The notes beneath the pieces were generated by a model that made no database searches, was not told where the DNA came from, and saw nothing but the letters and a program-made list of their open reading frames with translations. A program made the translations under genes and the position numbers. From AC-32 sp963765785 (lineage in GTDB: Bacteria; Actinomycetota; Thermoleophilia; Gaiellales; Gaiellaceae), in assembly GCA_963765785.1 (NCBI GenBank), contig CAVXXW010000010.1:15192-79191 (forward strand): a stretch of 64,000 nt of DNA, read 5' to 3'. Below are positions 27,146 to 36,068 of the stretch, in pieces. Within the stretch, counting starts at the first letter, position 1; every line of letters starts with the position of its first letter.

Positions 27146-27404
27146 ATGTACAAGCTCGCAATCATCGGAGCCCTGCGTTGCAGCGCTAGCAATTCCGGCC
27201 AGCGCTGCCGCTAAGGGGATTCGTCCGCCACGAATGCACGCGCAGGCTGCCTGCGCGCAGAGTGCGGTCATCCTGCCCGGACGGGACTACGGCACCTGCG
27301 GCGGTCAGCTGTGGTTTCGCTATGGCCAGAGTGGCGGGTTGGTGACGACAGGGCCGGCGTTCTGGAGACACGAGCGCATGGATCGGCCTGACGACCACCC
27401 GTGA
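27146..27404 (+). pseudogene. Small secreted protein with a one-base frame break in the signal peptide
   Basis: ATG 27146 has GAGAGGAGG upstream. MYKLAIIGAL is followed by one extra base at 27,176; without it the frame gives VAALAIPASAAAKGIRPPRM and continues to CAQSAVILPGRDYGTCGGQL with a stop at 27,402. The corrected 85-residue protein has a signal peptide and two Cys. Function unknown. Confidence 0.6.
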
Positions 27405-27553
27405 GGAGTTAGGCCGGGGAGGAGAGAGGCCGCGCGGCGGTTGATGCCTGGATCAGCCGCCCGCGCCACTCGATGGAACTTCTCGACCTCTACTGGCCAA
27501 GGACTCGGTAAGCGAACGCGCAGAAGCTCGAACGCAAGAGGAGGTGAGGTGCA

Positions 27554-27832
27554 ATGTTCATCTACGACACGAAGGCGCAGCGTCTGATGGTTCAAGAACA
27601 CGTGGATCAGCTCGCGCAGGATCTGCGGCGTGTATCGGACCAACCGCGTCGGACGTCGAAGGGAGTCGACGGGCTCAGCGGATCACTCGGGTCGCGGATC
27701 TGCTCCAGCTGCGGACGCGGCGCTTGCATCGGGCGCGACTCCGTGCCCGTGCGTTCGACCTCTAGTCGAGCGGCCGTCCTCAGTACAGGGCGATCCGGCT
27801 CGAGGCACTCAGGGCAACGGCGCTTCGGTTGA
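27554..27832 (+). CDS. Small protein; only the first ~40 residues look genuine
   Basis: ATG 27554 with GAGGTGAGG upstream gives MFIYDTKAQRLMVQEHVDQL then AQDLRRVSDQPRR, a short helical peptide. The rest (Ser/Arg/Gly-rich with CSSCGRGAC) may be out of frame. It could be a ~40-residue gene with a lost stop. Confidence 0.4.
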   Translation: MFIYDTKAQRLMVQEHVDQLAQDLRRVSDQPRRTSKGVDGLSGSLGSRICSSCGRGACIGRDSVPVRSTSSRAAVLSTGRSGSRHSGQRRFG

Positions 27833-27905
27833 CACCCCTCGGGCGCAGCGAGAGCATCGAAATGCCGAAGGAACTTTTTGGTTGCCATCGGCCAAGCAGG
27901 GAGTA

Positions 27906-28487
27906 GTGGATACGCAAGCACCTGCTGCTAGGCAAGACCCAAGCGACGCGAAAGCGATCGAGCAGTCGCTAGACGAGCCGTCGGCGTTCGCGACCGTCTT
28001 TGAGCGCCACTTCTCGCTAATCCATCGGTTCCTCTGCTTCCGTGCGGGAGTTCAGCCGGCAGGGGACTTGGCGTCCGAGACATTCGCGATCGCCTTCCGT
28101 CGCCGCGCCGACTACGACCTTCGACGTCCTGACGCTCGGCCGTGGTTGATCGGTATCGCCGCCAACCTGGTTCGCGAGACCCGACGCAGCGAGCGCAGGT
28201 TGAATCGTGCTTTAGCCAAGCTCGCCGGCGAGCGCACGATCGATACCGAGGGGCCCGAGGCAGCCATCGGGCGCGATCCGCGAGTCGCGATGCTGAATGA
28301 GGTACTCGCAGGGCTCTCGCCGGATGATCGCGACCTGCTCCTGCTGTTCGCCTGCATGGAATTCAGTTACGAGCAGATCGCGGAGACGATGTCGTTGCCG
28401 ATCGGCACCGTCCGTTCCCGTGTCCACCGCCTGCGCGACAAGCTCCGCGGGCGTCTTTCCGAGGCCGCCAAGGGGGTTCAGGTCTGA
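27906..28487 (+). CDS. ECF-type RNA polymerase sigma factor (193 aa)
   Basis: Region 2: ATVFERHFSLIHRFLCFRAG and DLASETFAIAFRRRADYD with WLIGIAANLVRETRRSERR. Region 4: LSPDDRDLLLLFACMEFSYE and AETMSLPIGTVRSRVHRLRD. The start is GTG 27906. The next gene begins one base inside its stop (TGATG), so it is coupled to the membrane partner that probably holds it inactive. Confidence 0.9.
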   Translation: MDTQAPAARQDPSDAKAIEQSLDEPSAFATVFERHFSLIHRFLCFRAGVQPAGDLASETFAIAFRRRADYDLRRPDARPWLIGIAANLVRETRRSERRLNRALAKLAGERTIDTEGPEAAIGRDPRVAMLNEVLAGLSPDDRDLLLLFACMEFSYEQIAETMSLPIGTVRSRVHRLRDKLRGRLSEAAKGVQV

Positions 28488-29287
28488 TGCCGACCGAGTT
28501 CTACGAGCTGCGCGAGGCCTGGTTGGCGGTTCCGGCGCCGAGCGAGGAGGTGCGCGAAGACGCACGAGCTCGACTGTTTGAGGAGATCGCGCTCGAGCAG
28601 TCCGCGCAGCTTGGTCAGGCGAGCGAGCCGGAGCGTCGACACAGCGGGCTGAGGCCTCGCTCCCGGTTCGCGCTCGTTCTTGTGCTCGTGTTGTTGCTCC
28701 TGTTGACGTGGGCAACGCTGACGCTCGCCTTCGGCTGGCACGTCCCATTCGCCAGCGCGCCAAGGGCGCCGCACAGCTCGGAAGCGTTCAAGGAGTTCGA
28801 CACCCTCGACCAGGGCGCCCCTCAGGGGATGGCAAGCGGCGTGATTCCTAACGAGACGCGGCTGGTTGCGACCTACGACGGCATTCCGCTTTGGGTGGCT
28901 CCGACGACAACAGGTGGCTATTGCTTCATGTTCGCCGGGTCCGGTGGCTGCGATCGAGACGGGACGGTTCCGCTCAACGTCGTTTACAAGACCTCCGGAG
29001 GGCCGGCCGCCGACAGCTCGCCGCAGACGGCCCTCGCTTACCTGCGCGAGTTACACGGCGCCGTGAACGCGCGCTGGTCCGACAGCGTCGAGGTCCGCTT
29101 CGAAGATGGGGCAGTCGTCCGCCCCGAGATCGTGTGGATCTCAGAACCGATCTCAGAAGGCTTCTTCTACGTCCCGATCGGAGACGACCATCGCCGTCCT
29201 GGCCATCAGCTACGGGAGGTCGTTGCGCTTGATGCTGATGGACGCGTCGTCGCTACCGACGACTCCATGTCGCCAAGAAGCCCATAA
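28487..29287 (+). CDS. Single-span membrane protein, probable anti-sigma partner (266 aa)
   Basis: An N-terminal cytoplasmic part of ~60 residues (YELREAWLAVPAPSEEVRED) precedes one helix (FALVLVLVLLLLLTWATLTL) and a ~170-residue extracytoplasmic domain with NETRLVATYDGIPLWVAPTT and GGYCFMFAGSGGCDRDG. The layout and overlap with the ECF sigma gene suggest an anti-sigma or sensor role; no ZAS zinc motif is seen in the N-terminus. Confidence 0.7.
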   Translation: MPTEFYELREAWLAVPAPSEEVREDARARLFEEIALEQSAQLGQASEPERRHSGLRPRSRFALVLVLVLLLLLTWATLTLAFGWHVPFASAPRAPHSSEAFKEFDTLDQGAPQGMASGVIPNETRLVATYDGIPLWVAPTTTGGYCFMFAGSGGCDRDGTVPLNVVYKTSGGPAADSSPQTALAYLRELHGAVNARWSDSVEVRFEDGAVVRPEIVWISEPISEGFFYVPIGDDHRRPGHQLREVVALDADGRVVATDDSMSPRSP

Positions 29288-29306
29288 CTGCAGTGGAGGT
29301 GGTCCG

Positions 29307-29885
29307 ATGAAACGAACGCTCCTTTTGGCTCTCGTGATCGCAGCAAATGCAGGAACGACAAGAGTTGCGGAGCCCGCGCAAGCGCGACAACTCCACCAAT
29401 GTCCGCGGACATACCTTCACGACATCTATGGCGGGCGAGATCAGTGCCTCTCGGTTGCCAGGCGGAAGCACCTCTATTACGTGCTCGTCGGGTTAATGAA
29501 CCGCGGTAACGAGCAGGCGTACTCCATCGTCTCGCGGCGCTTCCGCGTGTCGATACGGGCGCTGCGACGGATCAGGACCGAAGGAGAGCGGAAGCACTGG
29601 CCAATCCCGCCTCTCCCCGGCTTGGAGACGGTCTCACACGCAAACGCACGATCGACCGCATGCTTCCGCGCGCATGGCGCAAGGGTCGTCAAGGTCAAGA
29701 GCGACCCCTCGCTCTTGAAGAACAGTTGGCTCGCATGGTGGGGAGATTCCTGGCAGGAGGGCCAATACGTCAACTGGCGCTATGTCGCTACGGCCCAACG
29801 GCCGCCACGCACAAATAGCTTCCTGGCCATAAGGGGGCCGAACCTCACCAAAGACGAGACCCGGTATTTCTATCTATGCCTCTAG
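29307..29885 (+). CDS. Secreted protein of unknown function (192 aa)
   Basis: ATG 29307 with GGAGGT upstream. A signal peptide (KRTLLLALVIAANAGTTRVA) is followed by a basic domain with four Cys (HQCPRTYLHD, RDQCLSVARR, RSTACFRAHG, YFYLCL at the end), possibly two disulfides. It follows the sigma/anti-sigma pair after 19 bases and may be part of that operon or its output. Confidence 0.65.
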   Translation: MKRTLLLALVIAANAGTTRVAEPAQARQLHQCPRTYLHDIYGGRDQCLSVARRKHLYYVLVGLMNRGNEQAYSIVSRRFRVSIRALRRIRTEGERKHWPIPPLPGLETVSHANARSTACFRAHGARVVKVKSDPSLLKNSWLAWWGDSWQEGQYVNWRYVATAQRPPRTNSFLAIRGPNLTKDETRYFYLCL

Positions 29886-29939
29886 TGACCTTCTGAGCGT
29901 CCGCGGAATCCCGTTGCAAAGCGAACCCCGCTAGCGCTG

Positions 29940-30109
29940 GCAACCTGCGCTCGCGGGCGGCTGAGATCCGCCATCTAGCACTCGCCGAGCGAGCGCAAAA
30001 CTACCTCGCTCAAGGCAAGAAGGCGATGGCGCGCAAAGACCTCGAACGCATCCTCGCCGAGGACTCGAGCTACGAGGGTGTACGCGAGCAACTCGCCGCT
30101 CTGACTTAG
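29940..30109 (+). pseudogene. C-terminal remnant of a helical protein
   Basis: The frame reads EIRHLALAERAQNYLAQGKK, AMARKDLERILAEDSSYEGV, REQLAALT and stop. Alternating charged helices of this kind end tetratricopeptide-like or SHOCT-like proteins. No start codon with a ribosome site lies upstream, so it is a 5'-truncated relic. Confidence 0.45.
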
Positions 30110-30119
30110 AGAACGGGAA

Positions 30120-30144
30120 GGGCCGGGCGGCGAGCCGAACGCCC
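30120..30144. repeat. 25-base exact repeat of 24,168-24,192
   Basis: The string starting GGGCCGGGCGGCGAGCCGAA is identical at both places; on the minus strand both read GVRLAARP. It is probably a shared piece of a decayed gene family. Confidence 0.5.
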
Positions 30145-30172
30145 GGGCGCTGCAACGCGACCCGACCCGAGC

Positions 30173-30262
30173 TCACGCTACGCCCCGCTCGCGCCGACTC
30201 CTAGTGGCCCTCTCGGGCATGCGCCGTAGCGTCTGCACCGCCTCCTGGTAGCCGGCGCACTC
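30173..30262 (-). pseudogene. 3'-end remnant of an unidentified gene (copy B)
   Basis: Reads YQEAVQTLRRMPERATRSRR, RERGVA, stop; related to 16,586-16,690. No upstream portion. Confidence 0.45.
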
Positions 30263-30478
30263 CTACGCGGCGGGCTCGTACAGAAGCCGCAGCGTGAGGT
30301 CGACCGAGAACCCGAACTCAAGAAAGCGGACGGCCTCCTCCTCGGGGACCTCCACCTGGGCCGCCAAGACGAGAGCCGCGCAGGGCGTCGCGCCCGCGTT
30401 CACAAAGAGGTTCAAGCGCCGGCGAAGTAGGCACTCGACCTCAGCCGCAGTCAACCGCTCAAATTCTGCCGCAGTCAC
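30263..30478 (-). CDS. Small protein (71 aa)
   Basis: GTG 30478 is preceded by AAGGAAGGAGT. MTAAEFERLTAAEVECLLRR, RLNLFVNAGATPCAALVLAA, QVEVPEEEAVRFLEFGFS: mostly helical with an acidic middle. No family recognised, but the ribosome site and composition support it. Confidence 0.55.
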   Translation of the reverse strand: MTAAEFERLTAAEVECLLRRRLNLFVNAGATPCAALVLAAQVEVPEEEAVRFLEFGFSVDLTLRLLYEPAA

Positions 30479-30586
30479 ACCGGACTCCTTCCTTGCCGCA
30501 TGAGCCGGTGAGACTCGTATCGGTTCGAAAGCGGGGCGGTTCTCTCCCCCTTTGAGCGGAGTTGGCAGGGACCAGACGCAACGGCT

Positions 30587-30650
30587 TTAGAACGACCCGA
30601 CAAGCGACCGCAGCACGGGCACAGCCTCGGCCCGATGCTCGCCGAGCACG
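30587..30650 (-). pseudogene. 3'-end remnant related to the gene at 25,091
   Basis: The minus strand ends AVPVLRSLVGSF and stop, versus VLRALVGSF in the longer copy. DNA identity over the last ~50 bases is evident (GAACGACCCGAC shared). The interval 30,651-30,878 has no other gene. Confidence 0.45.
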
Positions 30651-30878
30651 GCGGAGACCGAGCGTGTCTGCCAGGGCACGCCTTCGGGGCGGGGATCCCC
30701 GACGAGGAAGGAGTCGCGCTTTTTCCGAGGGGGGCATCGCCCAGGGAAAGGGCTTCGCGCAGCCCGCTCCTGCCCGGCCGGCTTCGTTACGCCGCAGCAA
30801 AGATGCCGGGCCTGAGGCCATAACGACTCGCGGGCGACGTACTGCCCCTAATCTCTTCGACACGATGAGAACAGCCGC

Positions 30879-32575
30879 GTGAGCGTCCACGATCCGGCAA
30901 CCGCCGAACGAAGCGATTTCATCCGTGAAGTCGTCGCCGCCGACATGCGCGAGGGCAGGGTGTCGGAGGTCGTGACCCGCTTCCCGCCCGAGCCGAACGG
31001 CTACCTCCACATCGGCCACCCGAAGGCGATCGCGCTCAACTTCGGGATCGCCGAGGAGTTCGGCGGCCACTGCCACCTGCGCTTCGACGACACCAACCCG
31101 ATCAAGGAAGAGCAGGAGTACATCGACTCGATCCAGGAGGACATCCGCTGGCTCGGCTTCGACTGGGGCGAGCATCTCTACTTCGCCTCCGACTACTTCC
31201 ACCAGCTCTACGACTGGGCCGTCTACCTGATCGAGGCCGGCAAGGCGTACGTCGACGACCTCTCGGCCGACGAGATCCGGGAGCACCGCGGCACGCTGAC
31301 CGAGCCGGGCAAGGACAGCCCCTGGCGCGACCGTTCGATCGAGGAGAACCTCGATCTGTTCGAGCGCATGCGCGCGGGCGAGTTCCCGGACGGCGCGAGA
31401 GTGCTCAGGGCGAAGATCGACATGGCCTCGCCGAACATCAACCTGCGCGACCCGGTGCTCTACCGGGTCCTGCACGCGACCCACCCGCGGACCGGCGACG
31501 AGTGGTGCATCTATCCGCTGTACGACTTCGCCCACGGCCAGTCGGACGCGATCGAGGGCATCACCCACTCGCTCTGCACGCTCGAGTTCGAGGATCACCG
31601 GCCGCTCTACGACTGGCTGATCGAGAACCTGCCGGTGCCTTCGCGCCCGCGCCAGTACGAGTTCTCCCGCCTCAATCTCACGTACACCGTGCTCTCGAAG
31701 CGCTTCTTGGGCCGGCTCGTGAGCGAGGGCTCCGTGCGCGGCTGGGACGATCCGCGCATGCCCACGGTCGTCGGCCCTGCGGCGGCGCGGCTTCCCGCCC
31801 GAGGGCCTGCGCAACTTCCTGGACGTGGTCGGGGTCGGCGGCAAGGGCCACAGCGCCGTCGAGATCGAGATGCTCGAGCACGAGGTCAGGGACGTGCTGA
31901 ACCGGACCGCGCTGCGGCGCTTCGCGGTCCTGCGCCCGCTCAAGCTCGTGATCGAGAACTACCCCGAGGGGCAGGTCGAGGAGCTGGAGGCCGTCAATAA
32001 CCCGGAGGATCCCTCGGCCGGGACTCGCGCGGTGGCCTTCACGCGCGAGCTCTGGATCGAGCGCGACGACTTCATGGAGGACCCGCCGAGCAAGTTCTTC
32101 CGCCTCGCCCCGGGCCGCGAGGTGCGCCTCCGCTACGCGTACTTCGTGACCTGCACCGACGTCGTCAAGGACGCAAGCGGCGAGATCGTCGAGCTCCGCT
32201 GCACCTACGATCCGCTCGACGCGCGGCGGCGATGCCCCGGACGGGCGCCGGCCCAAGGGGACGCTGCACTGGCTCTCGTCCGAGCACGCGGTGCCCGCCG
32301 AGGTTCGTCTTTACGACCGCCTCTTCACCCGCCCCGATCCCGGCGCCGACGGCGACCCCTTCGCCGACCTCAACCCGAACTCAGAGACCGTGCTCGAGGA
32401 GTGCGTCGTCGAGCCGGCACTCGCCGAGCTGCCGGTCGGTGAGACTGTCCAGTTCGAACGCCTCGGCTACTTCTGCCCGGATCCCGACTCGACGCCCCAG
32501 CAGCTCGTCTTCAACCGCACGCTCGGACTCAGGGACAGCTGGGCCAAGCTGCAAGCGCAGGGCAACCGCCCGTAG
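30879..32575 (+). CDS. glnS: Glutaminyl-tRNA synthetase, two one-base frame breaks
   Basis: Class I synthetase charging tRNA-Gln. GTG 30879 leads to VTRFPPEPNGYLHIGHPKAI (HIGH motif) and later YTVLSKRFLGRLV (KMSKS-like). Near 31,773 one extra C breaks MPTVVG; removing it gives LRRRGFPPEGLRNFLDVVGV and the C-terminal beta-barrel. Near 32,226 one extra base again; removing it gives GGDAPDGRRPKGTLHWLSSE and continues to LGLRDSWAKL. The span minus two bases is exactly 565 codons, a normal length, so sequencing error is likely. If real, the strain would need GatCAB. Confidence 0.88.
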
Positions 32576-32772
32576 CGCCCACGGGCTCGAGCGCGAGGCC
32601 GAGTTCGCCCGTGCGGGCCGTCGTTAGGCACCGCGCCCAGTGGACTCGGCCCGCGCGTCGAGCCTAGTCGCGAGGACCGTCGGCTTCCACTCACTGGTCT
32701 GCTGCGTGGACGTCCCTAGGGCGCTGGCAACGTGAGTCGGAGCCCGTCGGCTTCGGCCGGTGCCTCGAGCAC

Positions 32773-33474
32773 GTGGCTGGACTTGCCGATAAGTCCAAGG
32801 TGGCCCGCCGAGGGATCATCGTTCTCACCGCGCTCGCAGGCATGGCGATCTCTGGCACTGCGGCTCTTGCCGCGGCGACGCCAGTGACGCCGGCACCCGG
32901 GGCGACCGTCACGAGCGCACACCCTCACTTCACGTGGACGCTTCCGGCTGGTGAATGGTCGCAGGGGCTCTACATCGCGAGGAAGCCCGACGTCACACCG
33001 GAGGGACGGTTCTATGACCAGGCCATCGTCCAAGTTGGCGTCGTCGTTGCCGGCGATCGCGAGTGGACGCCCTCGGTTCCTCTCTACGCCGGGAGCTACT
33101 GGTGGAACGTGTGGTCGAGCGATCCGGTCTCCCAGGCAATTTTCAGCACCCCCGCCGCGTTCGCCATTCCTGTCTCGCTCACGCTCGTCGGCGTCACGTC
33201 GAAGCGGTACCTCGCCGTGCACGCGCTGGACTTCGAAGTTCACTGGACGGCGAACGTGACGCGGCCCCTCGTTCGCCTGCGGTTGCTGCGCGGGCGGAAG
33301 ATCCTCTGGAAGGCGAGCAAGACGGCCTACAACACGATCGGCGTCCCCGGCTCGACACGCTTCAGCTGGAAACGGCCGACAGGGCTGAAGCGCGGGACTC
33401 GGCTTCAGCTGTTCGCCTCGATCTCCTCAAGTCGCGTTAGGAGGTCCCGCGCGTTCGTCGTTCGCGCGCCGTAG
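32773..33474 (+). CDS. Secreted Ig-like/fibronectin-like protein (233 aa)
   Basis: GTG 32773; a hydrophobic segment (GIIVLTALAGMAISGTAALA) serves as signal peptide. The mature part starts TPVTPAPGATVTSAHPHFTW, a beta-sandwich opening common in surface proteins, with YAGSYWWNVWSSDPV and a C-terminal half rich in Arg/Lys (VRLRLLRGRKILWKA). Probably extracellular and binding; no enzyme motif. Confidence 0.65.
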   Translation: MAGLADKSKVARRGIIVLTALAGMAISGTAALAAATPVTPAPGATVTSAHPHFTWTLPAGEWSQGLYIARKPDVTPEGRFYDQAIVQVGVVVAGDREWTPSVPLYAGSYWWNVWSSDPVSQAIFSTPAAFAIPVSLTLVGVTSKRYLAVHALDFEVHWTANVTRPLVRLRLLRGRKILWKASKTAYNTIGVPGSTRFSWKRPTGLKRGTRLQLFASISSSRVRRSRAFVVRAP

Positions 33475-33940
33475 GACCGCTACGCCCGCGAGGCCGCCGG
33501 GCGTGTGCTCTGAATGCCTGTGGGTGAACCCTGACCATGCATCGAGCAGGCAGGCGCAGGAGTACGCTCGCGCCTGCCGTCTGGAGTTCTCCCTCCCCAG
33601 ACGTTGCGCGGGAAGGGCCGACAGGACCGCAGACCTGAACCTCGCATCGACCCAGCGTAGGGCGGCCCTTCCTCGCACACTTAGGAAGCGGCACGCGCGC
33701 CAGCGAGACCCTTCCTAGTCCAGCGTCCTCGCCGCGTTCAGAGCTACTCCGGAGCTCTAAGGCAAACGGGACTCCTAGGAACCTCTGCGGGGTGGGCCGC
33801 GTGAGCCTGCTTGGCCGCCGGCGAGGCGGTGGAGCGCGTTCATCGATCCGGAGTCTGCGCGATCGAGCGAACCCCGATGCCGTGCCCACTACGCTTCGGC
33901 CCTTCAGGTTGGTTGGACCGAAGGAGAGGATCAGTCTTAG
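33475..33940. other. Intergenic stretch with hairpins
   Basis: No gene is supported. A perfect 9-bp stem GGCAGGCGC/GCGCCTGCC with a 12-base loop lies at about 33,550-33,579, and GAAGGGCCG near 33,611 pairs with CGGCCCTTC near 33,663. The AAGGAGAGGA ribosome site of the next gene is at 33,921-33,930. Confidence 0.45.
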
Positions 33941-34369
33941 GTGGAGGACAATCGCCGCCGCTCGTTCGTCGGGAACGTCCGGTCTAGCGCGAAGGACCGG
34001 GGCTGGTTCTTCGGGCACTTCATGGACGAGCCGCTGCTCCGATCCGACCTGGTCGAGGTCACGTGGCAGAGCGTTCCGAACCAGACGCCGACGCCCACGC
34101 AGCGACACCTTCACCGGCAAAGCGTCGAGATCACCATCGTCCTGAACGGCAGCGTGCGGCTCAGGATCAACGACGTGGAGCACGATCTCGGCCAGGGTGA
34201 CTTCTTCGTCGTCTGGCCTGAGTCAGTCGTCAGCGATATGGCGACCGACGCCGACGCGGAGGTCCTCGTCGTTCGGCACCGAGCGTCGCGAACGACAAGT
34301 TTGCGCTCTAGGGGTCGGCTGGGTGGTCACGTCGCCCGTCGTGACGGTCGGGATCAGTGGAAACACTGA
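33941..34369 (+). CDS. Cupin-fold protein, C-terminus probably frameshifted
   Basis: GTG 33941 with a good ribosome site. FVGNVRSSAKDRGWFFGHFM then IVLNGSVRLRINDVEHDLGQ and GDFFVVWPESVVSDM form a small cupin barrel, lacking the full His metal set. After DAEVLVVR, adding one base gives APSVANDKFAL and a stop at about 34,309, which is a more family-like end than the Arg-rich tail in frame. Role unknown. Confidence 0.6.
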   Translation: MEDNRRRSFVGNVRSSAKDRGWFFGHFMDEPLLRSDLVEVTWQSVPNQTPTPTQRHLHRQSVEITIVLNGSVRLRINDVEHDLGQGDFFVVWPESVVSDMATDADAEVLVVRHRASRTTSLRSRGRLGGHVARRDGRDQWKH

Positions 34370-34386
34370 CCGGGGACAGTTCTTCC

Positions 34387-34422
34387 ACCGATGACGCGCG
34401 CGTCGCGAGCGTGCAGTTATGT
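34387..34422. repeat. 36-base repeat flanking the helicase relic
   Basis: CACCGATGACGCGCGCGTCG starts this copy; the second copy is at 34,883-34,918 in the same orientation with about four mismatches over 36 bases. The helicase relic lies between. Confidence 0.55.
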
Positions 34423-34439
34423 ACACAAGCCGTCGCGGG

Positions 34440-34693
34440 CGTCGCTCGAAGTGGTAGCCGTGGCGATTGCAAAGCATGCGCGTGATCGACCGCTCCGGCT
34501 AACCGGCTGACATCAAGACGCTGCTCGGGAAGCACCAGCGTCACCCCGGTGCCGGTGCGGCCGGCGCGGCCGGTTCTGCCGACGCGATGGACATAGTCGT
34601 CGGGCGTGCGGGGCGGATCGAAGTTGATCGCGTGCCGTGATGTCGTCGACGTCGAGGCCGCGCGCTGGGAGGTCGGTTGCGATCAGCGTGGAC
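34440..34693 (-). pseudogene. C-terminal fragment of a DEAD-box RNA helicase
   Basis: Motif V STLIATDLPARGLDVDDIT is in one frame; after one extra G the next frame gives HAINFDPPRTPDDYVHRVGR and TGRAGRTGTGVTLVLPEQ (motif VI HRVGRTGRAGRTG). The N-terminal RecA domain is absent. A truncated and frame-broken relic between two 36-base repeats. Confidence 0.75.
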
Positions 34694-34971
34694 GAGTCCC
34701 GTCGCTCGCGTCTACTGAAATCCGTGAATTCGGAGACTTCCTCGTCGGCTGTGGTCTTCGCTGGGCACCAAAGACGGCGTGAGGGAACGTCTTTGGAAAA
34801 CGTTGGCTTCCGGAGGGTCGTCAGGCCTTGCCGCAGGCCCTCGTCCGACGTGCGTTGACGAAGGCCCAGATCCGTGAAAACACCGATGACGCGCGCGTCG
34901 CGATCGTGCGGTCATGCCTCACCGGCCAAGGGAGGCTTGGTGACGCTCGGCGTGGCCGCAAAGGAGGAACC

Positions 34972-36048
34972 ATGAGTTCTGCAACGCAGGAACGAATGAA
35001 GCGTGTCGTCGTCGATCACTTCGGCGGGCCCGAGGTCCTGAGCGTGGTGGAGGCCGACGTCCCCCAGCCGGGGCCGGGAGAGGTTCGCGTCAGGGTTCTG
35101 GCCGCGGGCGTGTCCTTCACCGATGCCCAGATGCGCGCCGGCACGTACATCGCTGGCGCCCCGAAGCCACCGTTCACGCCCGGCTACGAGCTCGTCGGCG
35201 TCGTCGAAGAACTCGGACCGGACTGCACGAGGCTGCGGGTGGCCGACCGCATTGGGGCGCTGACGGTGTGGGGGGCCGACGCGGAACGCGTCTGCGTGCC
35301 GGAGGCGGGCGCGGTCGAGGTCCCCGACGACCTCGATCCGGGGGAGGTCCTGAGCCTCCTGTTCCCGTACATGACGTCCTACCAGGTGCTCCACCGGACG
35401 GCGGAGGTCAAGCGCGGGGAGACGGTGCTCGTGCACGGCGCGGCCGGCAGGGTCGGCGTCGCGGCGCTCGAGCTCGCGGCGGTGGCCGGACTTCGCGTCT
35501 TCGGGACCGCCTCGGCTCGCGATCGCGGAAAGGTCGAGGCCCTTGGCGCGGTAGCGATCGACTACCGCAACGAGGACTTCCTGGCGCGGGTGCGCGAGGA
35601 AGCCGGCGGTGTGGACGTCGTGGTCGACAGCCTCGGTGGCCCGATCTCGCTGCGCTCGTTCCGCGCGCTACGGGCCGGCGGAAGGCTCGTCGTGTTCGGC
35701 CGCTACGACACCCTCAAGAATGGGCACAAGGACTGGCCGGCGGTGATCAAGTGGTGGGCAGCGATCGTGGCCGTCTGGACCTGGGACAAGCTGTCTCCCC
35801 ACCGGAGGGTGTTCGCCTACCACGTCCAGAAATACCGCGACAAGGCTACGAGGCGAGCCGGAGCAGTGGGCGGAGAGCCCATGGACCCGGACTGGTTCCG
35901 CGAGGACTTCGGCGTGCTGATCGAGCTGCTCCGTGAGGGCAAGATCCATCCCACCGTCGCCGAGCGCCTGCCGCTCTCCGAGGCGCGCCACGCCCATGAG
36001 CTGCTGGAGAGCTCGGCGTCGAAGGGCAAGCTCGTGCTTGTGCCATAG
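34972..36048 (+). CDS. Zinc-independent MDR alcohol dehydrogenase/quinone oxidoreductase (358 aa)
   Basis: AAGGAGG precedes ATG 34972. GGPEVLSVVEADVPQPGPGE is the quinone oxidoreductase N-terminus, FTPGYELVGVVEELG follows, and VLVHGAAGRVGVAALELAAV is the NADPH-binding Rossmann loop. Catalytic-zinc Cys/His residues are missing. The end ARHAHELLESSASKGKLVLV is typical. It reduces quinones or enones with NADPH; the substrate is unknown. A GH15 gene follows after 20 bases. Confidence 0.9.
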   Translation: MSSATQERMKRVVVDHFGGPEVLSVVEADVPQPGPGEVRVRVLAAGVSFTDAQMRAGTYIAGAPKPPFTPGYELVGVVEELGPDCTRLRVADRIGALTVWGADAERVCVPEAGAVEVPDDLDPGEVLSLLFPYMTSYQVLHRTAEVKRGETVLVHGAAGRVGVAALELAAVAGLRVFGTASARDRGKVEALGAVAIDYRNEDFLARVREEAGGVDVVVDSLGGPISLRSFRALRAGGRLVVFGRYDTLKNGHKDWPAVIKWWAAIVAVWTWDKLSPHRRVFAYHVQKYRDKATRRAGAVGGEPMDPDWFREDFGVLIELLREGKIHPTVAERLPLSEARHAHELLESSASKGKLVLVP

Positions 36049-36068
36049 GCCAATTAGGAGGCTCGCCG

